NCBI GenBank assembly: GCA_036927565.1
Contig: JAYESD010000002.1
Coordinates: 146,699,167 to 146,763,166, forward strand
Direction of reading: 5' to 3'
Origin: Tuctoria greenei
Lineage: Eukaryota; Streptophyta; Magnoliopsida; Poales; Poaceae
DNA: 64,000 nt
Below the pieces are notes generated by a model that saw nothing but the letters and a program-made list of their open reading frames with translations, was not told where the DNA came from and did no database searches. Below are positions 10,711-20,107 of the stretch, piece after piece. The position numbers and the translations under genes were made by a program. Every line of letters starts with the position of its first letter. Positions within the stretch are counted from its first letter, which is position 1.

Positions 10711-11439
10711 TATCACGGAGGTGAGTCTGTAATTACACGTGATGTATGTTATAGAGTCATTGTACAGAGTCGGGTAACTCCTCCAGGAGGGCAGTCGGAC
10801 CTACCCCGATAGGTCCGCAACGTCCATGCAACACTTGTCACAGTTTCAGAACTAAAAGTGTATCTAGCTACCTTGGGTCAAATGAGAAACAAAACACACT
10901 TAGTCTGGTTCCATATCCTAAGAGTGTACTTGTTTCCCCTGTACCCCGGACCTATAATGAAAGACATTATTGTGTGAAAACAGACTCCACTTGTATTTAC
11001 TTTGTACAGGCTCAATATTTTTTATTTTTCTCTTTCTTGTCTATAACAAAGTTGTGCAGTTCTTAAGAAACTTTAGCTCGACCAGTTCATGTACAATTCG
11101 AGTTGCATTGTCTATCCTTCCGGGTTCAAACATTGTTGATGGCCTACTCGTCTGAATGCTGCCAAGCCAATCTAGGGCCGGAGTGTGCTATCGACTTAGC
11201 CTGGTCATGCACCCTAAGTACGCCACTCTACCTATACCCTGGCAGGCCGAAGTAAGGCGAGTCCAGAAATGATCGAACCTGAAGGAAACAAGACAACACT
11301 CTTGATTGTATTTAGAATTGTGTTTGACTTAAAACTTTCTCGGGAATAGTAAGTCGCAATGAAGTTACAGATAGGAAACGGATTTTACTGGTTTTCTAGA
11401 CTTCAGTGTGCAGGAAAAATAAATATTACATGATAATGG
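10711..11439 (+). other. Tat-1 sense 3' untranslated region
   Basis: No coding domain. Positions about 11180-11225 (cttagcctggtcatgcaccctaag) resemble 59237-59265 in Tat-2, so this spacer is shared between the two elements. Confidence 0.65.
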
Positions 11440-11770
11440 TGAATGAAGCCGGAGCTGCCAAAGCTCTGACATCCTCCAGGTGGCTTGTGGTCGATGTTCA
11501 AATACTGACATCGAGCATCACTGGAGCTACTCAGCTCCGGTAAAGCTAGGGGGCATGCCATCAACATGAAGATGGTGGAAAGACTCTAAAATGGAGTCTA
11601 CTGTTGACACACCATGCGTTGACAGAGGTCACTGCTGGAGCTACCAAGCTCCAACACCCCAGAGGGCTAACCATCGATGCTTTACGCGTTGATGGAGACT
11701 ACTGCCAAAGCTACTAAGCTCCAACGATGGACAATGCCGGAGCCACTAAGCTCTGACAACCTCAGGGTGC
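11440..11770 (+). repeat. degenerate hairpin-bearing repeats of Tat-1
   Basis: At least five degenerate units carry an inverted repeat of the form GGAGC-tacn-AGCTCC: near 11452, 11520, 11635, 11703 and 11737. The stretch from 11520 (ggagctactcagctccgg ... gatggtgga) aligns with the 70-bp unit of the Tat-2 minisatellite. Spacing is irregular here, unlike in Tat-2. Confidence 0.65.
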
Positions 11771-11847
11771 CTACACTATCGAAGACTTTGGACTTACATT
11801 CTACAAGTCTGAAGCACGCAAGTCTTCAACAACTGTTACATCCTCTT

Positions 11848-11882
11848 GGTACATGTTCACAATCAAATTGTGTACATCTACC
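11848..11882. other. inverted repeat at the sense/antisense junction of Tat-1
   Basis: Arms ggtacatgttcacaat (11848-11863) and attgtgtacatctacc (11867-11882) pair at 14 of 16 positions around a 3-nt loop. The right side, acatctaccaggggcc, matches Tat-2 at 61677-61691. The hairpin lies between the repeat block and the 3' end of the antisense gene. Confidence 0.6.
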
Positions 11883-12031
11883 AGGGGCCAAGTGAGACAA
11901 AGGGTGGTGTTGAAGACAGCAAATGAAATTCTAATTCACAAAAATTTGGATTTCATTCATCTCGAGACAAGAGATTACACAATTGGAGAAGAAGAAGAGA
12001 GAATACAAGCGGGAGCTACAGAGAGATGGTC

Positions 12032-14128
12032 CTAGACCCTATGAAAGAATTGGGCGACCTTCTGGGCCACCTCCGACACGCTGGCTTGGGAGGCTTCACC
12101 CTCTCCTTCGATGGGGCCTTCAAGCACCGGGTCCAGAGGGAATTGAGGGTCCCGGCTGGTGTAGCACGTCAGCACAAACTCTGCGACGTTCTTCGCCAGG
12201 GATTGACCCTCTGTTTCTAGCTGGTCCGCGATGACATCGCCCATCTTAGTGAGCTTGTTGCCTGCTGAACTCAGCGCCTCCAACGCCTGGTCCAGCTCCG
12301 TCTCTGGATCATCCGGACGCACGGGACTGAAGCCCATTGGCGTCAGCGCGTCGTTGGCTTTGCCTAGGAAGTCCCAAACTTGTTGGGACTCTACAACCCT
12401 TGCGGCACGCATCTCCGCCAAGGATATTTTGGCCGCCGCAAGCTCCGAGCTCTCCCGAGCAAGACGCTCCACCTCTTTGGCATTCTGCTGAATCTTTTCA
12501 GCAACTTGCCTTTTGAGTTTGTTGAGCTCTTCCTCCCGGAGGTGGATCTAATTCCGGCGGTTGACCAAATCTTTCTCCCAGCCCTGCACTTTCTTCTCCC
12601 TGGCGGCGATGGCATTCTCCTGCTTGTAGAGATCTTGCCCTCGCTCCCAGGCCTTCTTCTCCTCCTCCTCGCAACGCTCCTCCAATTTCTTGGTGCGTTC
12701 TTCAAGGCTCTTGTCAGCCAGAGCTGTCTTTTGGACAAGCTCTTCCTCCCTCTTCATGAGGTCATCCCGCAGCTCCAAGAACTTCTGCTCTTCATCTTTG
12801 AGTCGTCTCTCCCGTGCTTCAAGAGCCTCCCGGCGCTTGATGAGACTATCGTGGATGGCGGCGAGCCTTTCCTGGCGATCACCCGCTGCGCTATTTGCAG
12901 CCTTGGCCTGCTCATAGATGGCCCAGGACTGGTTGTCGAGGGTCTGCATCATGCTTTCCCTCTCATCCAACAACTTACCCCAGTACTCCAGGCGGACCTT
13001 CTCCCTTTGTACCCACTCCTTGTCGTCAGCCAACCTCGACTGCGCCAGCTTGGTGTCAAAATGGAGACGGTTGCGCCACCTCCTAAGGGTTTGGCGCTCC
13101 CCCTCGAGGGCCTTGCTGTCGTGGTAGAAAGCCAGCTGGACCTGGCGAAGACTGGAGCAGGTGTTGTCAATAGACAACGATAGGGAGATCGGGTCCGGAC
13201 CTGCCGGGGTCCTCTCCGCTGGCTCCAGTAGATCTTCAGTGACAAAAATTGGGTCCCACTCTACAAGAGCGGTTCCCTGAGCTTCCACGGCACTAGGGCC
13301 GTCCTCCGGGATAGCCTCGACCGCCGTCGAGGAAGTACTTGTAGCAGAAGTTCCAACCTCTGGAATTGACTCCGAAGGTCCCACCGCCAGGTCATCAACA
13401 ACTGGTCCCTCCGGCGGGGGCCAGCAGCTTCATCTTGGCACCCTGGCTCAGCAGCGGGCACCTCCGGGATCACTGCTTCTGGAGCAGGTGTTGAAGGTTC
13501 GATCGGAGCAGAAGCTACTTCTGGCTCCAGCGCAGGCACCTCCTCCTCCGCTGGCTCAAGTGCTGGCGCTTCGATCATCATGGGCTCGGGCACTATCGCT
13601 TCGACCACCATAGGCTCAGGCACCGACACCTCCGCGTCAACTAGCTCGGACGCCAGAACCTCTTCAACGGCCGGCTCCACAACCGGAACTTCTACAGCAA
13701 CCGACTCTACCGTCAGAGCTTCCTCGACAACCGAATCAAGTGTCGGAGCTTCGCCAACACCCGGCTCCACTGTCGGGACCTCACTAACCACCGGCTCGGC
13801 TGTCGGGGCTTCAACAACATCCGACTCTAGGGCCGGAATCGCAGCTACCTCCGGCTTTGCAGCCAGAGCATCCAACATCTCAGCATCCAAGCCCGGAGCT
13901 TCAACCTCCAGGGTTGGCGCCGCTGGTACATCTTTATTCCCGTGGTCCGGCGCTACCACAGGAGCTTTTGGGGATGAGTCGAGGTCCAAAACCACGACAG
14001 CCAGCGCTGGGGCTGCCACAGCCTCAACCACCTCTTGGGGCGGCGCTGGAAGCGGAGCCTGAGCATTAGCCTGCACAGTCTCAACCGCTGCTGTAGGGAC
14101 CAGAGCTTCAGCCCTTTTCTTAGGCACG
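12032..14128 (-). pseudogene. Tat-1 antisense gene, exon 2: acidic repeat and coiled-coil protein (broken)
   Basis: The exon starts at 14128 after a 77-nt intron (14129-14205, GT...AG on the - strand) and runs to a stop at 12032-12034. It encodes a basic start (SVPKKRA), then a long Ala/Val/Pro/Glu array of short imperfect repeats of the EVPxxEP type (about 14000-13450). After a frameshift in a C run near 13415 comes a Glu/Lys/Arg-rich coiled coil (about 13150-12450, including KREALEARERRLKDEEQK) and a C-terminal domain ending AQKVAQFFHRV. TAG at 12548-12550 fits a former CAG. The C-terminus (SRDPQFPLDPVLEGPI) resembles that of the Tat-2 antisense gene. Its role is unknown; antisense genes are known in Grande-type elements. 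Confidence 0.75.
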
Positions 14129-14205
14129 CTGTGGATGAAGGACGAAGAAACTCAAAATACAGTTAACAATAAAACAACTGACTGAGGTAAAAAATCAAAA
14201 ATTAC

Positions 14206-15599
14206 CTCAGAAGGCTTCCGCACCAGTTAGCACGGAACCTCTTCTCCGGACGCTCCGGATTGGCCCCAGCTGCCACTGGCGTGGTAGTCCGGGAGGGTCC
14301 CCCGGAGCTTGCTGCTACTATCGGTGTTGCCCTGGTCGAGGCCCCCCTCGACCGGGAAGGACCTCCGGACCTAGAGCCCTTAGCTGGCCCTGGTACTGGA
14401 GTCACATGGCCGGAGCTAGCACCCCAGGAAGATGCCGCTGCTGGAGTAGATGCCGCCGTTGTAGACCTCCCCTTCCGGGGAGAAGGAACCACCACGGAAG
14501 AAGCAGGCCTGACGGACCTTATGTTGGCATGCTTCCTCTTACGGCTCGAGAGCTCGACCAACTCCTTGCCCTTGCATATGACTTCGGTTCTTGGCTTAGG
14601 GGCGACAACGGAGCCGCCTTCAAGAGCTTCGGAGATCGCCAACCCGGTGGTCGAACGCCTCTCAACGACACCAAGGTCGTCAAGCACCGGCATCGTCCGC
14701 CAGAGCTCCCTGCTGAACTTTGCCTCCATGTTTAGAGGGAGGAAAGCTGCCGGCAGAGCCAAGTCGTCACCCTCGACGTCGATGCCGTGCTGGAACTTCT
14801 TGAGGTGGAACTCAAAAGTTGCACCCTCCATGATGGACTTCAAACCGATCTCGATACGGTCGTCGTCCAGCATACTATTGAGGGCCCAAGCCAGCTTCTC
14901 CCTCCTCTTTAGCGGAGCCCACCTGTTTGTCAGGAAGTTGCAAAACACCGCCTGAGGAGTCACCCCTCCTTCGACGCACAGGCGGATCCTGGTCAGAGCA
15001 GGGTTGAAGGCGTCCGACAACACCGGAGCTTCACTCCAAACTGCAGTGTCGATGTTGGGGAGGCCTTTCGGCAGCTCCAACTTCTCGTGCTCCTCCACCC
15101 TGATGACAATCCAATCCTTCTTCCAGTCGTCCCACTTCCCAGAAGGGAACGACCGCAAGTACTTGTACGGGCACTTCTTGCGCTTCACAAAATAGTAGAA
15201 GCCAAGGTACTCGTCACTCCTTCCTGTAGTTTGGACGGTGAAGAAGGTTCGGAAGAACTCAATGCAGGGGGGAATGCCCACCCACATCTCGCAAAAGTGG
15301 ACAAAGATTGACACCAGCAGAATGGAGTGGGGGCCAAGGTGGTACAGCTGCAAACCATAGAAGTCTAGCAGCATCAAGAAGAAGGAGGAGAAAGGTGGGA
15401 TCAGCCCCACCATAGCATACGCAGAGAAGTACACCATCTCGCCGGCATGTTCCTCCTCGAACGGAAGCTTGTCGGCGCAGACCAAATGGTTGAAGAAGTC
15501 AGGGGACCATCCCATGAGGGCCCGGACCTTCTTCAAATCATCATCGGTCTTCAGTCGGCTCTGGCGGAGACCCAACTCCATCGCGGCACAGCGAGGCAA
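14206..15599 (-). CDS. Tat-1 antisense gene, exon 1: 'putative gypsy type transposon' domain protein
   Basis: An open exon of about 465 codons starts at ATG 15599 and ends at a plausible donor (CTGAG|GTAA, 14206/14205). The N-terminal half (MGWSPDFFNHLVCADKLPF, FSAYAMVGLIPPFSSFFL, LLDFYGLQLYHLGPHS, FEFHLKKF) has the look of the plant family annotated as putative gypsy type transposon. The C-terminal half is low-complexity Ser/Ala/Pro/Arg with basic clusters such as SSRKRKHANIR, which may act as a nuclear signal (inference). This exon has no internal stop, unlike the sense genes of the same element. It is convergent with gag-pol. Confidence 0.75.
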
Positions 15600-16100
15600 G
15601 AGAGGAAAAGCAAGTGAAAGTTTGGAAGGTTTGAGCGCAAGTTCGAATGAAAGGCGTAAAGAACCCCAAACGGTGCGTGATTTCCTTCTTAAGTAAGCCC
15701 CCGCAACGCTTGGATGGAAACCGTAGAGGAGCCGACGATACCAGTCAAAACTTCACCCTGCCAATGACAGGGGGGCCCGGGGCCACCCCGACGATCAAGT
15801 CGAGGTTCTTACCCCAGGCGAACGGTTGTCATCATGAAAGGCGGGAAGCCCGAAGGCGGCGGCCTGACAGGGCGCGCGGAACCGATACGATTTTCGTATC
15901 GAGAATCAGCGACCTTCAATTGCGTGAGATCCGCACGCTGAGATCTCACCTGCCGCCTCCTGGATATGCCACACGGCGGAGGTTTAACTGCAAACTGTCG
16001 CCAACGGCATGTCCGAAGACCCTTGAAGACATGGCTCAAAAACCGAAGAATGGACCCACCTCCGGCAGAATGGCCTCATCCAAACGGTCTCTCCCGGAGG
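15600..16100 (-). promoter_or_regulatory. presumed 5' region of the Tat-1 antisense gene
   Basis: This segment lies between the antisense start codon and the 3' LTR, so it should hold the promoter and 5' leader of that gene. I see no convincing TATA box. A perfect 7-bp inverted repeat, CGATACG-atttt-CGTATCG, lies at 15883-15901. Confidence 0.4.
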
Positions 16101-16118
16101 TGGGCCCAGGGGGCCACT
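16101..16118 (+). other. Tat-1 polypurine tract
   Basis: TGGGCCCAGGGGGCCAC immediately precedes the 3' LTR. The G-rich run is in the place where plus-strand synthesis is primed. Confidence 0.6.
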
Positions 16119-17003
16119 GTCGGTACCTTACGTACCGACACCCCTTGGGATTGCAAAGATCACAAGGAAACTCCATCTACCAGATTTGAAGACCTCTGAA
16201 GGTCCCACATGTCAGGCGTAACCGGACCTGCTTCCCCGACATGGTTAGTCCTAGGGCCGCCACGTGTATCATAAGGCCAGAGCTATCACCCACACATGGG
16301 AAAGCTCTGGACGGAATACTAGTACAACACCCCCGGACCTAACCCCAGACAGAGGGAAGCTCCGGTACTGACACGTGTCCAAAAGCAACGGAACTACCCG
16401 TCCACGACGGTAAGCTCCGGAGCTGCCACATGGCGACCGCCGGACCTTCAACTTCAACAATCAGATTGGTGGACCCCCCCCCCCAACAGCTCCGGACCTT
16501 CAAGGAACAATCAAAGACTTCAAGACCCGATTAAGTATCATTAATGCCACATTAATGACACACGATCGGATGACCCTTAATACTGATAACAACATTGTTA
16601 AGGCCCGTTACCAGGCTATTATGGGCAGTTAACCTCATTAATTGTGTATCAAGCATGTGTAACCGCTGAGGCCACATGTCGGGCCAGGCTAACGGTGTAA
16701 CGACCAGTCCTTGTACTATAAAAGGACTGACCGACAATACACAAGGGACGATTCCAGACCACTACTGAACTCCCTGAGCTAGACGAGCTTCTTCTCCTGA
16801 AGCTTCTTCTAGACTCACACGCTCAATACAACACCAACACATCCCATGGAGTAGGATATTACGCTCAGGCGGTCCGAACCACATAAATCTCTGTGTACAC
16901 TTGTCTTTCACCTTCTTGAATCTCTGCGCGCCCATTACCGAACTACAACTCCTCGATCTACCAAAGATAGTGTCGAGAGATCTGTCGGATCCAAACACTG
17001 ACA
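16119..17003 (+). repeat. Tat-1 3' LTR
   Basis: It starts TGTCGGTACC and ends CCGACA... with CA at 17002-17003. It has a TATAAAA at 16717-16723 and matches the 5' LTR throughout, with scattered substitutions (chiefly C/T and G/A) and small indels such as a C run near 16478 and an added acaag near 16740. Confidence 0.93.
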
Positions 17004-17176
17004 GAGCCCAATATATAAGGTGGAGGAAACCTCACCTATTAGGCTAGTCTTTTGGATTGAGGTGGTCCAGGACCTTGGTTGGGGCTCCGGTTGGGCCTGT
17101 TTGCATAGCAGGCCCGTTCCGACCTATGCTGGCGGCAGGGGCCCATCTGCGTGACGGGCCGAGCCGTGTTCTAACA

Positions 17177-17345
17177 CCATAGTAATCTTATGATGAAAGT
17201 GTTGTGGTAGAGAGGGGCCTCTGTTTTTGTTTGTGTTTTAAACCTCTGAGGCTGTAACTCACGGTCTATGTACTGTGTATATGTTTTTCTATCCTTGCTT
17301 CAATAGAATGCCGAACATGAGTTATGCCGAACATGAGTTCGGAAT
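17177..17345 (+). other. LINE-A 3' UTR
   Basis: LINE sequence resumes after the CCATA duplication. It is T-rich and noncoding, and ends in two copies of tgccgaacatgagtt (about 17312-17340). No clear poly(A) tail is left. Confidence 0.6.
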
Positions 17346-17425
17346 TTTCGAAGAAAAAAAGTTTGTCCTTTTGTAGTTCAAAAATGAACTACAAAACGAC
17401 AAACTTTTTGGAACGGACGGAGTAT
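17346..17425. mobile_element. Stowaway-like MITE remnant
   Basis: A long hairpin: aaaaagtttgtccttttgta (from 17357) pairs with its complement ending at 17410. The right end reads ggaacggacggagta, the reverse of the CTCCCTCCGTTCC terminus of grass Stowaway elements, with TA after it. The left terminus is degraded. Confidence 0.75.
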
Positions 17426-18092
17426 ATCTTAATCAAATTCTCAATACACCATTAGATCTGTATTTGGTATTTGACCACTTACTCAAGGGTCATTTTACTG
17501 TCTTATTTTGATGGTAAAGATCGTTGTCTAATTGTCTTGTTAGATGATAAAGATTGGTTATAATATTGTAGTGGTCGTGTATGTCTGTCTGGTCGTTATT
17601 CTGATTACGTCAGCCACTTTATTTTTATCAATTAATAGGAGTTCCCCTGCTGTTTTTAATGTTAAAAAAATTTCTAATACAAAAGAATACCTAAGGCGGG
17701 AGGGAGGGGGGCCAAGCTGTGGCGGAGGCAGGAGGCAGCAGTGGAGGTTGGCCTATCAACGCCTGTCTACTTTTTGCTGCCCCTCCCCTCCCAAAAGAAA
17801 AACAAATGGGAGCGCTCGCACTGATTTGGGATCAGCCATGCACAAATGTAAAATTGCAAATATGATGAAGAAAATTTTCTACCGGGACCACCATTCCTGC
17901 AACTGCAACAAGGAAGTTTTCAAATAAAAAGAAGCAAAAGTTCAAACAACTAAAATTAGTAAATTATGATAAAAAATGTAGTAGGATTGGAACAAAGGAG
18001 TAAGAGCAACTTGACTACCTATATCTGTAGTTCGCGTCATGCACCAGTATTGTTTTTTTTAGGAGCCGCCGAGCCGGCCACCGTATCGCGTA
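17426..18092. other. unassigned spacer
   Basis: AT-rich DNA with a purine-rich patch near 17698-17760. Short open frames only, none recognised. Confidence 0.4.
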
Positions 18093-18095
18093 TAA

Positions 18096-18227
18096 GACCA
18101 TCCGCAGTGGTACGCTGTAAAGTATACTTGATACACTGTTTCGTAGTGTAATTTAGAGTACGTACTGTAAAAGCTGAAGGAGAATAGTGTATAGAGTATG
18201 TTTTAGAGTATACTGGTGCGGATGGTC
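18096..18227. mobile_element. 132-bp Tourist/Harbinger-like MITE
   Basis: Terminal inverted repeats gaccatccgcag and ctggtgcggatggtc (the 13-bp GACCATCCGCA core is matched) are flanked by TAA at 18093-18095 and 18228-18230. Three-base TWA duplications are typical of PIF/Harbinger MITEs. The interior is AT-rich and noncoding. Confidence 0.85.
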
Positions 18228-18358
18228 TAAGAACGCAGTTCGTTGTCATTTGACAAACCAATTCGTAGTTTTTGTGAGCCGGCCGGACTTGCCGAAGTGA
18301 CTCCATTCTCTATTCTTGCTGGAAGCACTTGTAGAAGACCAGACTGAAAGCGAAGTAG

Positions 18359-18568
18359 ACACTCAGGTACTGCTTCTTCATCTTCATGGTACTTACGCAG
18401 CATGTAGCATCAAAACTCAATCCCAAACCTGTATGAAGATTCAAACGGATGATCACAAAGGCATATGCTGAGCAAACAGCTGGCTGAAAACAAGTTCTCA
18501 ATGAACTACGGCCGTAAGAGTAATTTGTGCAAAAAATTATTTCTTGTGTCTTCCTTCATCTTTCTTCT
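18359..18568. repeat. dispersed repeat R, copy 2, left part
   Basis: It matches 126-345 at most positions. Against copy 1 it is interrupted by a 653-bp insertion and then by the hAT at the next few bases, then by the much larger block that contains the CACTA element. Confidence 0.75.
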
Positions 18569-19221
18569 TTCGGAAATCCTTTGAACCAGGTGCCTGAAAT
18601 CGGCCTGTGGTTCAGACAAGGATATAGGCCATCTGATTGGCCTGAAGATGTGTGCCACTCACGCCTATCTTCTTCCTAGCTCCCTTCCCTAACCACTCAC
18701 ACGCTTCAGATCGAGTTCACACGACGCGAGTGGACGGTTGGTGTGTGCGCGACTCCCGGCGCCGCAGCGGCTCCGTGCGTGACTCTCGGTGCGGCAGCGG
18801 CTCCGTGCGAGTCACGGCGCGGCAGCAACGGCGGGTGCGTCCCGGAGCAGCGGCGGATCCACGATGGCGCAGCCAGCACGCGCGGTAGTCATGGCGAGCG
18901 CGAGCGGCAACGAACGGCGGCCCGGTGCGGCGCCGTGATGGTGGCTCGGCGTGGCGCAATGCCCGATGACAGCGGTGGCGGCGGCGGCGGCCGTAACTGA
19001 AGAAGAAGCTAAGTTTTGTTTTTGTTAATTGTTAATCTGTAATTTGTAGGGTTATGTCAATTGTAAAATAATAAAACAAAAAAATTTATAATTTATTAAT
19101 ATATAGAATTAAGAGTTAATGATTAATTATAAGATTAAGGATTAATAACAGTAATTAGCTGCTAATGACCTGATGCTTGACATTTTTCCAAATTTCAGAC
19201 ACGTGATAAATAGACATACCC
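18569..19221. mobile_element. 653-bp unclassified insertion with a GC-rich core
   Basis: It is absent from repeat R copy 1 and flanked by ttcttct (18562-18568 and 19222-19228), which may be a target duplication but is low-complexity. The 18700-19000 part is very GC-rich, with internal repeats of cgtgcgtgactc-like blocks and open frames on both strands; 19010-19200 is AT-rich. It has no visible TIRs. It could be a captured promoter/first-exon fragment. Confidence 0.45.
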
Positions 19222-19236
19222 TTCTTCTGTCACCAA

Positions 19237-20099
19237 CAGGGCCGGGCACAGGGGCGTGCAGCCTGTGCGCTCGCACAGGGCCCCCGTTTCCTAGGGGCCC
19301 ATTTATTACCCTCTTCCACATATTTTACCTCAAGAGATAACAACTTGTAGTACTAGTTCGTAGGTCAAATCATCTCTAGACAATTGTAGTACTAGTTCAC
19401 ATGTCAAATTATCTCTAGTCAATTGCACGTACAACACCTAGAAACATTGATAAAGCCTGGAGCTAGATCAAGGTCACGACATTTATTGCAAAGCAGATGA
19501 GCTACGTAATGACACCTAATTACATTTGGTAGGTTACACTACATTCTTGTAAATTTAAGCTACCATCTTATTTATGTTTCACAATGACACCACGAATACT
19601 TAGTGATTTTATCACTAACACGTAAGGGCAAAATTTTGGAGAATATTGAATATGAGTATTTAATTGAAAATATCATTTCAGTTAACACTACGAAAATTAT
19701 GTTGTTCAAATAAACATTACACATCAAGAGACATGAGCTTAACAATATATATGTTTTTTTATATATGTCATTCTAGATTTTCAGTTTTTTTATAAATACA
19801 AACTCTGTTGGTTGATGATCCAGATTTCAATGAAACTTAAAGATGTAGGATTTTCGTAGCGAAGCGGATGCCCATCGCTAATCTCTTGTAAGCCGCCGGG
19901 AGAGGCAACCGTATCAAAATTCTATGATATAGTGAATATTTGTCGACCGACGCTTGTAGTTTTTCCCTTTCGCATTGGAGGGATTTCCACATTAAATCTA
20001 TATCTCCACTATTTTGATCTATATTATTCGTCGTTTATTTCTAACAAACTTTATTTTAATATTCCGTACGGGGCCTCAAATTTATCCGGCTCGGCCCTG
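19237..20099. mobile_element. non-autonomous hAT element (863 bp)
   Basis: The ends CAGGGCCGGGC and GGCTCGGCCCTG are near-perfect inverted repeats with the hAT-type CAGGG...CCCTG tips. They are flanked by the perfect 8-bp duplication GTCACCAA (19229-19236 and 20100-20107). Repeat R copy 1 has this octamer once at the matching place. No transposase frame was seen, so mobilisation in trans is inferred. Confidence 0.9.
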
Positions 20100-20107
20100 G
20101 TCACCAA

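Larger units (their letters stand above)
4049..17003 (+). mobile_element. Tat-1: Ty3/gypsy Tat-lineage LTR retrotransposon with an antisense gene
   Basis: A complete 12.96-kb element. It has LTRs of about 875 and 885 bp, a primer site after the 5' LTR, gag, protease, RT, RNase H, a second archaeal-type RNase H and integrase on +, then a long 3' region with a two-exon gene on -, then a purine tract and the 3' LTR. The flanking duplication is AAGCC (4044-4048) and GAGCC (17004-17008), one mismatch. Dual RNase H and an extended, gene-bearing 3' region are Tat-lineage traits (Grande- and RIRE2-like elements). Many stops and at least two frameshifts show it is defective. The LTRs differ at many positions, mostly transitions, so the insertion is not recent. 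Confidence 0.93.
4006..17176 (+). mobile_element. small solo LTR (about 211 bp) split by Tat-1
   Basis: Two pieces, 4006-4048 and 17009-17176 (plus the duplicated target at 17004-17008), join into one LTR. It starts TGTTAG, ends CTAACA and is flanked by the perfect 5-bp duplication CCATA (4001-4005, 17177-17181). No internal region or second LTR exists, so it is a solo LTR inserted in LINE-A. It contains TCCCACATCG (4018-4027) and TATATA (17012-17017), which were 24 bp apart before Tat-1 inserted between them. The size suits a short LTR of a Copia, TRIM or SMART type; the family is not identified. Confidence 0.85.
1290..17345 (+). mobile_element. LINE-A: 5'-truncated L1-type retrotransposon hosting nested insertions
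   Basis: The element exists in pieces: 1290-2119, 2484-4005 and 17177-17345. The translated pieces follow the order of a plant L1 ORF2: the segment before RT, the RT motifs, then the zinc-binding region C-terminal to RT. The endonuclease domain and ORF1 are not seen. Three insertions interrupt it: a SINE, a solo LTR, and the Tat-1 element inside that solo LTR. The 5-bp duplication CCATA at 4001-4005 and 17177-17181 shows where the LINE sequence resumes. Frameshifts and stops make it non-functional. Confidence 0.85.

Noticed and set aside
13580..14062. 160-codon Ser/Thr/Gly/Ala-rich frame on the + strand
   Set aside because: It is the complement of the acidic repeat of the Tat-1 antisense gene. 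The repeated codon pattern keeps the opposite frame open.
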